DNA from: Hymenopellis radicata
Lineage: Eukaryota > Basidiomycota > Agaricomycetes > Agaricales > Physalacriaceae
Assembly: GCA_015501595.1 (NCBI GenBank)
Contig: JADNRX010000008.1
Span: 310,001-374,000, forward strand
DNA: 64,000 nt
Direction: 5' to 3'
Shown: one piece after another, positions 11,101-23,697 of the stretch
How the letters are laid out: each line of letters starts with the position of its first letter
Numbering within the stretch: the stretch's first letter is position 1
Translations under genes and position numbers: made by a program
Notes under the pieces: generated by a model
Database searches by the model: none
What the model was told of the DNA's origin: nothing
What the model saw: only the letters and a program-made list of their open reading frames with translations

Positions 11101-11860
11101 AGGAAAACGACAGTACCTTTTTCGAAGACAAGCATTAATTATATGGAATACCATTTTTTGCAAATTTATGACCAGATAAACAACTGTTAGGACGACCTGT
11201 GAGCTCACTCCGAGTCATTCGACTCTCAGGCTGGCAGTGGCAGTAAGTTTACTGCATTGAGCGTGATGGTCCGCTGTTTCGAAACCTCGAAGGGCAGCTT
11301 CAATTACGGGGATACTTGAGACGAAACAAATGTTCAGGGAGGGCCAAGACAGCAAACTTCAGAATCAAAGTCGTTACAACGGATGATTTGTGGAGGAGAA
11401 CCGGTAAATCGAGCCGACTTGCCGAACTTTTCTCTCGCATTGACGTCTGCTCAACATTAATGCGAAGACTTTTAAATCCCGACCTTTGTCTCTATACATC
11501 TACGTCTCATCCACGCCATGGATCTCACCCGCGCGCGCGGCGAAGCGCGATACTTGGGGAAAATGACGGCGTCGGTCACTGCGCCAGACATTGCGATGGA
11601 AAACATCTCTGCCATACTAGAAATATTACTTCGTTCTCATTATTGAGGATGCGAAGACCTCACTGAAAAAAGTCCTTGGAGAAGGGGTGTCCGAGCTATT
11701 CAGCCGCCGTGGGACCATTCGCACACAGTGCGATTTTTTCGACGTTTCCTGTATGTTGATGACTGATAACGACTCGTGATTGTCGTAACCAGCCATTTAA
11801 AGCGCGTCATTCTCAAGGCAGATTTCTAAGCCTGTCTTCCTCCCATTCATCGATATCACT
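11101..11860. other. Intergenic
   Basis: 3' flank of the kinase-like gene and promoter of the aldo/keto reductase. Nothing else is recognisable. Confidence 0.4.
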
Positions 11861-13150
11861 ATGTCGTCTCCCACGGTCGAATATCGAAGGTTGGGCTCAT
11901 GCGGATTGAAGGTCTCTGTGCCCATTGTAAGTGACGATTTGTAGCTGCTAGTGCGAGTACTCAAGGTCGTCAACAGCTTGGAGCAATGAGCTTTGGCTCC
12001 CCAGCCTGGATTGTAAGCGATAGTGAAATCATCACGGCTATCGATATAGGTTTTAATGTCTGTATAGGACTGGGTACTTGACGCGGAGCAATCCTTGCCC
12101 ATACTAAAAGCTGCCTGGGACCGCGGAATCAACACGTTCGACACAGCTAACGTCTATTGCAATGGAGAATCTGAGCGTGTCATCGCCAAGTTTGTTGAAA
12201 AGGTATGTCACGCAGCATCGGACATTTTGCAGTACAAAGATTGATTTCGATCCAGTACTCTATCCCTCGCTCCGAGATTCTCATCTTCACTAAATGCTAC
12301 GGTCTCGTCGCCAAAGAGGTCGGAATTCGCACGGTCTTTCATCCAGAGATGAAGAAAACCAGGGATTATGTCAACCAGTCGGGCTTGTCTCGTGCGGCGA
12401 TCTTCAATGCTGTTGAGGCTTCACTGGCTCGGCTGAACACGACATACATCGACCTGCTTCAGATTCACCGTTTTGACCAGGACACGCCGGTTGAAGAGAC
12501 GATGAAAGCCCTCCATGACCTCGTCCAGTCCGGGAAAGTGCGTTATATCGGCGCGAGCTCCATGCGCGCATGGCAGTTCTCGTTGATGAACGAGGTTGCG
12601 AACCGTCGCGGTTGGACGGAGTTTGTGAGCATGCAGAACGAAGTATCGCTGCTCTACCGTGAAGAGGTCTGTTCCCTATATATACTAGCTATTCGAGATC
12701 GCTCCCATTAATGTGTATCCTTTAGGAACGGGAAATGCTTGCATACTGCAAGTTCAAAGGCATAGGCGTTATTCCGTGGGGTCCCCTCAACGGTGGTGCT
12801 CTTTCACGACCAGTCGATCACATGAAGGACACTCTGCGTGGTGCTGATAAACCGCCTCTGGAGGAGTCCGACAAGGTCATCATATCCCGTGTAGAGGAGC
12901 TGTCGAAGAAGTATGGTAAATCAATGACGCAGGTGGCGCTGGCTTGGGTGACAAGCAAAGTGACGAGTCCAATTGTTGGGACATCGTCGTTGCAGAGGTT
13001 GGAAGAGAACATTGATATCGCGTTACAGTTGAGCGAGGAAGACATCAAGTATCTCGAAGAGCCGTAAGTGATCCTCCTACTATTGGTGACAGTTATTCTG
13101 AATCGGTTCACCATAGATATGTGCCGAAGCCTGTTCGCGGTCATGCTTGA
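11861..13150 (+). CDS. Aldo/keto reductase (aryl-alcohol dehydrogenase-like)
   Basis: A 339-residue NADPH-dependent oxidoreductase of the (beta/alpha)8 AKR superfamily. Six exons (11861-11926, 11977-12012, 12068-12202, 12256-12666, 12726-13063, 13117-13150) join in phase. Motifs run YRRLGSCGLKVSVPI, LGAMSFGS, the catalytic Asp/Tyr region INTFDTANVY, the catalytic Lys in ILIFTKCYG, the catalytic His in LLQIHRFD, YIGASSM, GVIPWGPLNGG and the cofactor-binding SPIVGTSSLQRLEENI. All four catalytic residues (Asp, Tyr, Lys, His) are present and the length is normal. Similar fungal enzymes reduce aromatic or aliphatic aldehydes, but the substrate here cannot be told from sequence. It ends PYVPKPVRGHA. 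The frame is intact throughout. Confidence 0.93.
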
Positions 13151-13437
13151 AGTTGAATTCGAGTGAAGGAGATGTCAATGCATACTCGGAGCAGACAATC
13201 GTTAATCATTGTACAAGTATTACACAAATGCGCTCGCAGCCTAGTAATGCCTTAACTGGGCAAGGCTCTCATCCGTTCATCCGTTCACGGCTTCCGTGGT
13301 GGCGTCTGGGTGGCGTTTCGGGTAATTCCGTTGCAATTTTCTTATGCAGTCACGGTCGTAACAATCTCTCTTCTTCACGGTCAACTAGTCGGCAACTCGT
13401 GAACGCGTAAGCGTTTTCCAACTTCGAACTGCGTTTC

Positions 13438-15033
13438 TTGACTTATAACTCAGATCAGTATTCAAAAATGTCCGACCTCGGCTGCCCGCAGTGTGGCTAT
13501 GATCGCAAGTCCGCGTTTTCTCCTTCTCGGGATAATAGCCGTCGCTTAGAGATGCTCCTCCTTTCAAACGAAGCGCCCATTGCGCAGGAACGAGACGAGC
13601 TCCACTCACAGTTCGCCTCTGGTACAGCGTACATGTCCCATCTTGAAGAGCAGATAGAGCGCACTCAGGCTACACTCGATAGGCTACGGGCAGATCTTGC
13701 TCGTGTCCAGGAATTCACTCAGAAAACCAGAATTATCCTGCATCCCATTCGTATCCTTCCATTCGACGTTCTTAGCGGGATTTTTCTTATGGCCATTGAA
13801 GATGATGTTCCACCAGCGCGTTGGCCTTTCATGGAGTCCTCTAGCATGAAGAGCATGCAATGGGTCGTGTCTCATGTTTCCTCATTTTGGCGCTCGGTCG
13901 CGCTGTCTACTTCCCGTCTTTGGTCGAGGCTTTCCTTGACTTCCAGGACATTCATGACTGGACAGTCGGTACGGAGCGCCCTCCTCATTGGTACCCATAT
14001 CGAGCGTTCGCATTCTCTTGACCTGGATATTATCATCTCCAACCGCACATCATGCAACCTTTCCTGCCACCCAGTCATGCCCATTCTTCTTCTTAGCGCA
14101 TCTCGTTGGAAATCCCTTTCACTTTCAATTCCGCATCACGAGCTCTCTGCTTTTCGTGATATACATCACTGTTTCGAACGACTGAAGCATCTTGAAGTCT
14201 ATGACCTATCCCTCTATGGCTCAAACCAGAATGCAGTCACACTGTTTGGACGCAATCATGGCTTGGAGTCCATATTGATGCACCACATGTGGGACTTGCA
14301 TGAGCTGTTACGCGTGGAACAGTTTGGAGGAGTTCAAAAATTTGTCGGTTGTGCTGCCGACTTACTTATGGTTCTCCATCTTTTCGAAGCCCTCCCTCAT
14401 CTGCAGCAGGTTGAATTGACCTTGCAGGGAGACAGCCGTCATAGGCTACGAAATCCCTTAATTTTGCGAGATCTCCGAAACCTCGACCTTCAGGAGAACG
14501 GGGCCCGTGGCGTTGGAGTCATATCGACCATACTCTCCTCTGTCAGATTGCCGAATGTCGAAAAGCTCAAATTGAGCTACTCTGGCTTAAACCCACAACT
14601 TTCACACTTACAATTGTCAAAAATTACAAGCAAAAAGCTTCAACATCTGCATATCGTCGTCGGCGGTATGGGGTTGAAGTTGAACTCGCTCATAGCACTC
14701 TTGCACAGCTCGCTGCAAATTTCAACACTTGTCCTCGGATTCATCTGCGAATTAGATCTGAGACCGGTGTTCTCCGCACTTTTGGTGCCATATGAGCGAG
14801 CTGGACTCGAAGTTGGTCTTCCCATGCTGGAATCGTTGGAGGTGGAGGCGGAATGGGGAGTTCAGCCAGGTGCCAACTTCATCCCGATGATTAGGTCGCG
14901 ACGAGCAGGACAGACAGGTGTCGCGCTGCTTAGGAAATGCATCGTGAAGCATATTGCTCCCAATGGGCTCGACGAAGAATCATTCCACGCTTTCACCGAA
15001 TTTTGTAATGCCGGAATGGTCGGAGGGATATAA
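13438..15033 (+). CDS. F-box-like protein with N-terminal coiled coil
   Basis: A single exon of up to 531 residues. An internal ATG at 13468 (MSDLGCPQCGYDRK) is an equally good start and begins with a Cys pair. A heptad-like helix (SHLEEQIERTQATLDRLRAD) leads into the F-box-like segment IILHPIRILPFDVLSGIF, then WVVSHVSSFWRSVALSTSRL and Leu-rich repeats to the end. This order of coiled coil, I-L-P-x-D/E-V/I-L-x-x-I-F and S-H-V-x-x-x-W-R-x-V-A is the hallmark of the very large agaricomycete F-box family. These are presumed SCF ubiquitin-ligase adaptors, with targets mostly unknown. It is unrelated in detail to the inverted F-box pair further right. Confidence 0.85.
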   Translation: MTYNSDQYSKMSDLGCPQCGYDRKSAFSPSRDNSRRLEMLLLSNEAPIAQERDELHSQFASGTAYMSHLEEQIERTQATLDRLRADLARVQEFTQKTRIILHPIRILPFDVLSGIFLMAIEDDVPPARWPFMESSSMKSMQWVVSHVSSFWRSVALSTSRLWSRLSLTSRTFMTGQSVRSALLIGTHIERSHSLDLDIIISNRTSCNLSCHPVMPILLLSASRWKSLSLSIPHHELSAFRDIHHCFERLKHLEVYDLSLYGSNQNAVTLFGRNHGLESILMHHMWDLHELLRVEQFGGVQKFVGCAADLLMVLHLFEALPHLQQVELTLQGDSRHRLRNPLILRDLRNLDLQENGARGVGVISTILSSVRLPNVEKLKLSYSGLNPQLSHLQLSKITSKKLQHLHIVVGGMGLKLNSLIALLHSSLQISTLVLGFICELDLRPVFSALLVPYERAGLEVGLPMLESLEVEAEWGVQPGANFIPMIRSRRAGQTGVALLRKCIVKHIAPNGLDEESFHAFTEFCNAGMVGGI

Positions 15034-15292
15034 ATATGGTGTTGACGTTTTCGGAACCAAATATTTACATTCGCTCTTTTTTGTGGGATTCTTATGCTGA
15101 GATTTGTGAAATTAAGGAATTACTTATGCAACACCAAAACTACAACTTCAAGAGATGTTGGTCATCCTCCTTGCATCCTCCGAGTCAGTCCGATCAGGGT
15201 GATCGTACGCGACGCGTTATTTGTTTGCCAACAGCCTCCGGTTATTAAAATCGTTCCACCTGTCTGTAGTTTAGGGTCATTCACATCCCACC

Positions 15293-17180
15293 ATGGTTGC
15301 GAACGACAGTCCCGGGATGCGACAGCGAACAAATGGCAAGGCCAACGGGACCACCGACGTTCTCGCGGTGACCGACGTGGGCAGAAAAATTGATCAGAAA
15401 TTGGATCAGCACTCAGAGTAAGTCTTCTTGATGTCGACTTTGTCACATAATTAAAAGGAGCGTTTATAGGTACGAGTTTGGCGGGCCATGGGGCGTCTTA
15501 GCCATTATGACTGGCTTCCCCTTGCTCATGTACTATCTCTGGGCCTGTCTGTGGTTCTACGATGGCCAATTGGTGCACCCAACCTCCGTGAACGACATTA
15601 AACCATTCCTGTTGCGCATTTGGGCCCACATTCGTGAAGTGAGCGACTCTGTGATGGATACTGCCGTTTCCTTATACTTTATAGGATGCCAGTCCCAACC
15701 TTTACGCGTGGAAGGTGTACTCGGGCAACATTTTCTTCCAGCTATTTCTTGCTGCGGTTATTCCAGGCTTCCAACAAGAGGGTCTCCCCGTTCCCTCCCT
15801 CGGATATAAAACTCTGATGTACAACTGCAACGCGCTCCCGTCGCTCTACGCCACCATGATCACTGCTGCCGGCTTGCACTACACGGGTGTTTTCCGTCTA
15901 ACCGAGATCATCGATAACTACGGTCATCTCATGAGTGTCGCCATGATCTGGGGCTTTGCTGTCTCATTTGGCATGTACTTTATCGCAGTCGCCACCGGGA
16001 CACAGCTACGCATGTCCGGAAACTTCCTCTACGATGTCTTCATGGGCGCCTCCTTAAACCCTCGCATCGGCAGTATCGACCTCAAAATGTGGGCCGAAGT
16101 GCGCATTCCCTGGGTTATCGTTTTCTTCCTGGCGGTCTCCGGTGGTTGCAAGCAGTATGAGGAGCTCGGATACGTGACTCCTGTTCGTCAAGCTTTACAG
16201 CGCCATTCCTGTCGTCTCTAATGTGACTGTTCCCCAGAACATGGCTTTCATGATCCTTGCTACCTGGTTGTATCTAAATGCCTGGTAAGCTTCGTCCTTC
16301 GGCTTGTTCGGTGTTCCCTTAACTCGCACTAGTGGCAAAGGAGAGGAATGCATCCCACAGACCTGGGACATGTATCACGAAAAGTGGGGTTTCATGGTTA
16401 TCTTCTGGAACTTCGCCGGTGTCCCATTCGTAAGGTGTTATCTATCCGTCCTCAAGTTAATCCATCAACGCTTGTTTCTAGTCCTACGTTTACTCGGTTG
16501 TCTATATGGCATCGCACGATCCTTCGAAATATCAATTCTCGACGCCGACATACGTTGTCCTGTATAGCACTCTCTTGACTGCTTATTTCATGTAAGTGTC
16601 GACTTCGTGCTGTGATATTTATCTCATCACCAACAGTTGGGATACCGCCATGGCGCAGAAGAGTCACTTCAAGATGCAGCTGCAAGGAATTACTGAATTC
16701 CGCAAGGCATTTCCTCAGCTGCCTTGGAACACCGTCAAGAACCCAACGTTTGTCCAGACCGCCCACGGGTATGTGCAATTGAATATGATTATTCGAGTCC
16801 TTGATGATTCACTCTTGGTAGCAACCGACTGTTAACGAGCGGATGGTGGGCCTACTCCCGTAAGCCTGTACGGGCCCCTTCACTTCGTCTGCGATGTTAC
16901 GGATATTGATGGTTTCCCCATAGAACTACGTCGCCGACTGGACTATGAGCTTCACATGGGGAGCTGTCATTGGCTTCGCAACTCCCATTCCATACTTCTA
17001 TTCGGTGTTCTTCATAACTGTCTTGATTCATCGATGTGGACGAGACTTCGAGAGGTACGTCATTTCTTCCTTTGATATTCATGACCTCACGATGATTTTA
17101 GATGTTCAGTCAAGTACGGAGAAGATTGGGAACGTTACTGCTCGATTGTCAAGTACAAGTTCATCCCTGGTATCTATTAG
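15293..17180 (+). CDS. ERG4: Delta(24(24(1)))-sterol reductase, ERG4
   Basis: Last step of ergosterol synthesis, reduction of the C-24(28) double bond with NADPH in the ER membrane. Ten exons: 15293-15417, 15470-15638, 15685-16182, 16238-16284, 16333-16429, 16482-16591, 16637-16768, 16822-16867, 16924-17054 and 17102-17180. They give 477 residues with no frame problem. Several hydrophobic membrane spans are visible ([33 protein letters not shown]). ERG4/ERG24-family landmarks are [48 protein letters not shown] and the C-terminal [20 protein letters not shown]. The [15 protein letters not shown] motif favours ERG4 over ERG24 (C-14 reductase). Two exons are under 50 bp. Confidence 0.92.
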
Positions 17181-18162
17181 ATATGATAATCTAGCAACGC
17201 AATCCCGTACCCTGTGCGGGGAAACGCTTTCACCGACGTCTATCACTGTATCAGTGCTACTTACAGCAAAAAACCTTAAAAAGGCTTCATACTACAAGGT
17301 AGCCAATGGTCAACATTACCGTCTACCGCGTTATGTCACTGTTGGGTGTACCCACTCCAATGACGCTGTCAAAACATGCTTCTCTCAACGAAGATGGGTA
17401 TCGCTGAAGATTACGGGTTCAGAACAGGAACCGCTCACAGCCGCTCACACTGTTCGAACATCAAGTGATTATCTGATAATTCTTCGTCCGATTGTCATTG
17501 AATGTATACATTTTCAATCCGATTACATGTGCCTCACCCTACCCACCTATAAACATCCAAGATGGCAGAATTAGCGTGAGTAGGACTGAAAAGTCTATTC
17601 TGGCGGGCCTATGTACAGAAATAGACGATTCAAATTTGCGGAAGCAGCTTTCGGGACCTGGCGGACCTGAGGGCGTGACGGTATTTGATTTTTCTGATTC
17701 CCAGGTCAACTGCTCGATCACACGGTCTGCTATTCTGCCTCTTCTCACCCTGCTGCGAGCCCTACGCGAGGCCGTTCAATTGCTATTCAGCTCAATGATC
17801 TCATTAACTGGTTGTTAAGGCAGAAGATGGGCTGCGCGACTGATGCATCCTATTGTGGTTTTAGGTGGGACACTGCTGCTGTGGTTGCAAGGTACGGGTG
17901 GGAACTGTCCGGAAGCAACCCATCGAATCTTCTGAGAATTAGCACCTCAATGCGTACAGAGCGGGCCGTGGGTAGGATATACCTCGGTTGTTAGACTTGT
18001 TTAAAAGAGGCCCTCGCTTAGATCAGGGCTAGATTTGAGCGCAGGATACATGACGACCCCGGCAGCCGAGCCTCTTTACAAACCTTCACCACTCTGCTTC
18101 CTGTAGTTTTCTTGTTTCTCTTAATCTTCCCAGAGGCTGGCCTCAAGCCCCAGTAGCCGACC
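17181..18162. other. Intergenic
   Basis: 3' flank of ERG4 and promoter of the DUF6533 gene. Short open frames on both strands lack domains or splice support. Confidence 0.4.
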
Positions 18163-19368
18163 ATGACTCTGTGGAACGATGCCACCAAGTACTTGCGGAT
18201 TGTGCGTCTTCGCGTTTTCCGCTCGAGGTTTTGGCTGACTATACATCCTCCAGGTCGCGCTTTCGTTCTTTGTATACGACTGGCTCTGCACGCTCCCTGC
18301 GGAAATAAGACTATGTGCGTCAACTACACTCGGAGAAATATGTCATTAGTTGACATGTTCGACAGACAAGAAACAGTCGGGGATCTTCCGAATGAGCGCG
18401 GCGTGTATCCTCCTCATTCTTACTCGGGTACGTTCCGTCCACGAACACCTCAGCGTAGCTAACTCTCTCTCTAGTATTTGGGACTCGCTGCGTTGGTGCT
18501 CAATATCGCGGCGTTCTTCTCCCATGAGTTCACGGAAGAAGTGTGCGCCGCGTACTACCGAATTATGCCCATATCACAGTGCTTCGCGTCGTGGGCGAGT
18601 CATGCGGTTTTCGTCGTCCGGACTTCAGCGATATGCAATAAGGATTTCCGGACGACGATGGGTCTTACTGGATTCGCGATCATCGTTTCTGGCTTAGAGA
18701 TGTTCGCGCAGCTTTATTCATTCCGCCGATTCAAGGCAGGGTCATCGGGGAACTGCCTTATCCAATATAGCGACGATGTCAATGTCAGCTGGCTTTATTA
18801 TCTGTAAGAACTTCGTGTTATCGTTCTAAGCGCGTACTGAATCCGTCTTAGGTCTCATCGCTGTTTGATCTGGTCGTAATATTCCTAACCTACCGAGGTC
18901 TCTCCCTCAACTACGATGCCCGGAAGAGTAACAAGTCAGGCTTCAGCAGCGTGCTTTGGAACTCTTCTCTCCTTTACTTTGTCACTACTACCGTCTTCAA
19001 TCTGCTGAACCTCTCCTACTATGCGATTTACCAGAACAGCAACGCGACTGTGCTATGTGCCATGGGAATTGCACTCACGAGCATGATGAGTTCCCGTGTC
19101 AGTACGTACCCACTTCATTTTTGTCACATGAACCGGTCAACTTACCACCAGTGCAGTTCTCAACCTCCACGACTATGTGAATCGCCCGATGAGCCTAACA
19201 ATGACTGGCCTAAAATCGTCCCATGCTTCTATGCCACCTAGTCTGTGCCACTCACAGTCGCAGTCTGTGAACTCTAGTGCTGGTCCTGTGTCACCGATAA
19301 GTCATCACGCGGTAACATTGGCCTCTTCCCTTACGTGGCGCATGGTTCTGACATGGGCTTCCGTCTAG
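18163..19368 (+). CDS. DUF6533 family integral membrane protein
   Basis: A multi-span membrane protein typical of Agaricomycetes, function unknown. It starts MTLWNDATKYLRI. Introns near 18199-18252 and 18315-18364 splice in phase to give VALSFFVYDWLCTLPAEIR, then LYKKQSGIFRMSAACILLIL and TRYLGLAALVLNIAAFF. The D-W/E-I-R and (K)xxG..R.L..L.RYLG pattern identifies the family. Further spans are MGLTGFAIIVSGLEMFAQL, LFDLVVIFLTYRG and LLYFVTTTVFNLLNLSYYA. The conserved GSSGNC loop is present. The splice at 18804-18851 (GTAAGA...CTTAG) leaves the frame one base short, although WLYYL and VSSLFDL flank it as the family requires. The tail after 19160 is Ser-rich and its end is uncertain. Confidence 0.7.
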
Positions 19369-21015
19369 CATAAATCGTCTTTCCCCACCATAGCCGAAGA
19401 GAGCGCCGGCAAAATCGAACGTGAACTCCCGGCTTTACCACAGGATGCTGCCTCCGTGCAGTACCTTGGGAAGCCCACTGGATCCGCCAACCCAAGGACC
19501 AATCTGATTATGTTTGAACTTGGTTCGAGCAGACACACACCTTTTGACATTTTTCTTCGTCTGACCGCCGTATTGCATTTCACTATGTTAATACTTTGTC
19601 TCTATATAAGAGCGCTCATGACATCCTTTATCTATTTGTGGATCTGCGTCTGGCATAGAGTTTCCGCTTCCCTTCCTTTTAGAGCTTCGAGTACTCCGTG
19701 AGCATTTAGAAGTGTCTGTTGTACCAATTAATTGGAAGTTGATCTTGTTGATTTACGATATGTTGTTGGTGCAAGTTGCCGCCGCGTTGACTAGAAACTG
19801 CCAGATTTATTCCGATTTCCGACCATTGACACCGGTGGTTGAATGAAGACTTCCTCCTGGCAGTGGCGCACGCTCTCCGAACATCGCACGACTTGAAGCC
19901 TGAGGTCGAGGGGCTGCGCATGCACCGCCAACTGCTCGTGGAGACTAGTCTCATTGGCTCAACAATATCGGTACCGAAGCGCAAAGACGATATCGATACT
20001 TTCTCCGCCTTTTGTATTGACCTTCTTGTGAGGCACCAATCAATATCATCACGGACAGAAAGAACCACAACGTCTCCGTTAGGCGTATCGTTGGGAGAAA
20101 AACGACCATTCCTTCAGAATCCTCATGGTCAAGTACTCAGTGCCCGGACCCAGTGTTCCTCGAGACAATGCTGCTCGTGGGTTATATGCCCATTTTCCGA
20201 CATTTCTTCGTCTCGTGATACCGCAGCTGAGAGCGCCATGTTTCCTGGCGGGCCGGGAGACAGATTTCTTACCTCCCAACGCCACATGATGTTATGCCCT
20301 GGTTTGAGTACCATGAATGTAAGGAACACTTTCGAGTCTTTTCGAGTTCACAGTGGGGCCAGAGTCCAGACTCCGGCATTCTCGCAAGTGTGGCTTCTGG
20401 AATGATATGAATGACAGATGGAATCTGCATGAAAGTAATGTCCTGAGTAGCGATCGCAAGAATCTCGAGATTCATGAGATTTGGCAGGCATGTGAGTCTA
20501 GACCTGGAGTACGCACTGTAGCAACGAAAGTGCTGTCCCTGATGATGCGTTCCGTTTGAAAGGCGTACAACGGTAAAATTTCCTTTTGGATTTACAAATT
20601 ACAATGGCCGCCAGGAATGTACGACGGCGCAACGGAGTGCTATATATGCTCTCTCTCGTTCGAAGCAGAAAATGCAGTTATTGTGGCGATCAGAAAGAGC
20701 CGTCGAGAGGCCGGCGCTGCTGCAAAGAGAGACGGGCGTCATTCCACAAGTCACTAAACAATTCATAAGCACATCATCCTAGTGAAACGAACATCCCTAC
20801 TTAGAGTCGGGAAGAAAAACCGCTACATCACGTGTCAATCAACGAAACAGCGTACAATTTTTCCATGCTACAAGCTAGAGAACATAGCACTTGCGCCTTC
20901 CCTGAACGTCCAATGCAAAATGGTAATACCACAGGCTAATTAGGTACGATGAGGGTATGCATAAATAAATATATGCCATATGCGCTATTACAAGTGGATA
21001 AGTAACAAAACAGCA
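19369..21015. other. Intergenic, no supported gene
   Basis: Overlapping open frames at 19839-20405 (plus) and 19706-20068 (minus) have neither recognisable motifs nor good splice context. The right end is the 3' flank of REG1. Nothing else is identified. Confidence 0.35.
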
Positions 21016-23697
21016 TCATTGCCACAGGCCAAGATATGATCCAGCAGAAGTCACCATGCGCCCCATAATCGTCGAACCTTCCCCTGTCGAAGACCCCGAA
21101 GATACTTTCCGGTGGTGCAAGTGCTTCGACGACGGCAATTCCCCGGATGTGCGTCCAGTAATGGGACGAGACTCAACGACCGGCGCCGCAGCTTTAGCCG
21201 ACGCAGATCTCGAAGTCAACATGCGCTCCGGTGCATTGGCGGGGGTGGGCGTCAACGGGGACTCTCTAGGCTCCTCCGTAATCGCGAAAGTATCCACACT
21301 TTGCGTCGGCGTCGCACCTTCGGTCAGCGAAGAGCCCGCATCAGGACTCACGCTGCTCCCACTGTCACTGTGTGTTCCTTCCCTCCGTCTCCGTTTCCTC
21401 TCCTTGTGAGAATCCTTGTCTGCACGTCCATTTGCGTAAACCCCTCCAGCAACAGCACCAATGCAGCCGCCATCAGGTGACAAGCTTCCCATGGGAGAGG
21501 TCGAGGAACCACCCATACTCCGTGATCGTTCACGATCCGAAGTCCACGACGCCGTTCGAGTTAATGACCGTCCTCGTGGCGAATCGCCTGTTGCTGGCTC
21601 AGAAGATCGACCGCGGGGCGGAGGTGATAATAATGAGGAAGATGATGATGATGGGGCGAGAACGACAGGCGCTTGGGGAGGTGAAGTCGGCCGGGTGGCT
21701 GGTGGCGGGGCAGGAATATCAACAGGCGCAGTGGACGCTGGCGGCTGCGTCAACTGAACATGGGCTGCTCGAGGTGGAGAGGTCGACGTGGACTGCGGTG
21801 GAGTTATCTCTATCCGCTCTTCTTCGCCTCTATTACTCAACTCCTGTTGCTCTTGCCGCTTCGCTCTACTTGGATGTGACCGTCCAAAATAATCTTCTCC
21901 AAAGCCAAGGTCCATGTCGGTGTCAGCATCACCAATCGAGAAGTAGGCGCCACGATGATGGAACGTTTCTTCTTCGTCGTCGGCATCATTGCCCACTTTT
22001 GGTACATATACCAACTCGACCGATTCGTCACCGAAATGAGCGTATCCTTCGTCACTCCAGGACTCGTCCCCAAAGCTATCCATCCATTGTGTGGGATGTG
22101 TGCTGTGATGGTTAACACCAAATCCATCCCATGCATTCCCACTGCCGACTTTGAGCATGGTTGGTGCAATGGGCGCAATGGTTGTCACGCTAGGTGCGTT
22201 GGAAAGCTGACCTAAGGAAGAACTGGAAGATGAACTGGAAGACGACGACGAATGCGACTTGACGGAACCTGGACGTAATGTTGATGCGGAAGACGAATTC
22301 CTCCTTCTAGAGGATGCAGTATAGGTGCGTTTCCGGGACCCAGATGATGAAGCTGATGAGGAAGTGGAGTTGGAGGAGGTGGAAGATTTAGAATGCGATC
22401 GAGGGGCTGAAGCGGAGGGCCGACGCGGCGGACGCATTTGGATAATGCCGTCGTCTTCCTCATCGCTGTCATTAGACGGCGGATATGAGGAGGGTATATC
22501 AGCGTCAGAGTCCTCCGAGTCCGTACATATCGCAAATTCGTTATCGGCATCAGTTGTCCGTTTCCAGTCACCTTCGTCTGAAGACTCTACATCTTCGTCG
22601 TACCTGGAACGTTGTAAGCCGGCGGTGAAATCGGATAACGAAAACATGAAAGCTTACCCTCGTTCATCTCCCACTTCTTCGATCTCGTCCTCGTCGGCAT
22701 CTTGATAGTTGACGTCCCAATTGACACCCTTGGTACCAGTGCGGCCGTCCCATCCGCTTCTTACTTTCGAAGAAGAGCGGCTTTTAGGTTTGTCGATGGC
22801 GATGCACTGTTCTACAAAGGTATTGAACGTAATGTGTTTGGATTTCTTCTTGCTGTGGCCGGCAATACCAGAATGCGTCGGTGTGGCCGAATCTGTACCT
22901 GAGGGCGAAGGGGTCTTCGAGGCAGGCGCGTGGTTGATGTGTGACTGGAAATAACCATTGAGGTTGGTGCCGCTATACGCGTGGCTGGACTTCAATCCAG
23001 AATTGGGAGGCTCGACCCGGGGTGGCGACTCTTTGCGAAAGGCTCTATTCGGCTTGCTCAGACGGGTCAAGTGGGTGTCCGATTTGGTATGCGGGAGAAG
23101 CGGACGCGGTCCTGAGCGGGCGGCCTCGGCCTCATCGTCGTCCTTGTCCTCGTCTTCGTCCTGGCTATGCTCGCTATCGCTTTCAGGCGGGCTAAAGACG
23201 GGGCTCTGGGGGAGGTCTGAGGTCAGAAATTCGCTGAGATTTCGGTGTTTCAGGATAGGCTTGTGTTTGGGCTGCGACAGGTCAAGATGGTCATTGGGAG
23301 TGACCGTCGACTTGCGCGGAGGGGGCGTCCACTCGACAGCCGTATGCAACGGGCCATACAGCCAAGTAACATCAGAGTCTTTCAGCCTGTAGAAAGACTG
23401 TAAGTCTTGCACATTTTGAAGGAATATTGAGACAGACCAGTTGAGCGTTTCGGGCGATATTGTCTTGAGCTTGTTCCTCTGCTTCCACCAAGTCCGCCAG
23501 CTTGCATTCTCAAGCCGCATACCATTCGCAATCTCGTTCTTCTGTCTCGTCATGTTGCGCCAGGAGCGCCAGACATCCTCCTCCTGCCATTCATGGCTCA
23601 GGTAGTCGACCTGTCCACGGGGAAGGGTCGTCACTGCAGAGTCGTCGTTCGAGTTGGTCGAGAGAGACACTAGCAGTACGGGTAGGTAGCTGGCCAT
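21016..23697 (-). CDS. REG1: Reg1-type regulatory subunit of protein phosphatase 1
   Basis: In yeast, Reg1 targets the PP1 phosphatase Glc7 to Snf1 kinase and maintains glucose repression. Three exons (23697-23438, 23386-22658, 22603-21016) give 858 residues without frame problems. The N-terminus carries the DUF1752 (AreA/Reg1) domain: VDYLSHEWQEEDVWRSWRN, EIANGMRLENASWRTWW and NWLKDSDVTWLYGPL. A PP1-docking RVxF-type site follows in KHITFNTFVEQCIAID, matching the place and flanking residues of the Reg1 docking motif. A second acidic element is GYDEDVESSDEGDW. The C-terminal two-thirds is Ser/Pro-rich and low complexity, with long Ser runs. The SNF1 beta subunit gene lies 4.4 kb away in divergent orientation. 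Confidence 0.85.

Noticed and set aside
19706..20405. Overlapping open frames on both strands after the DUF6533 gene
   Set aside because: No motifs, no plausible introns, and mutual overlap. Likely chance frames.
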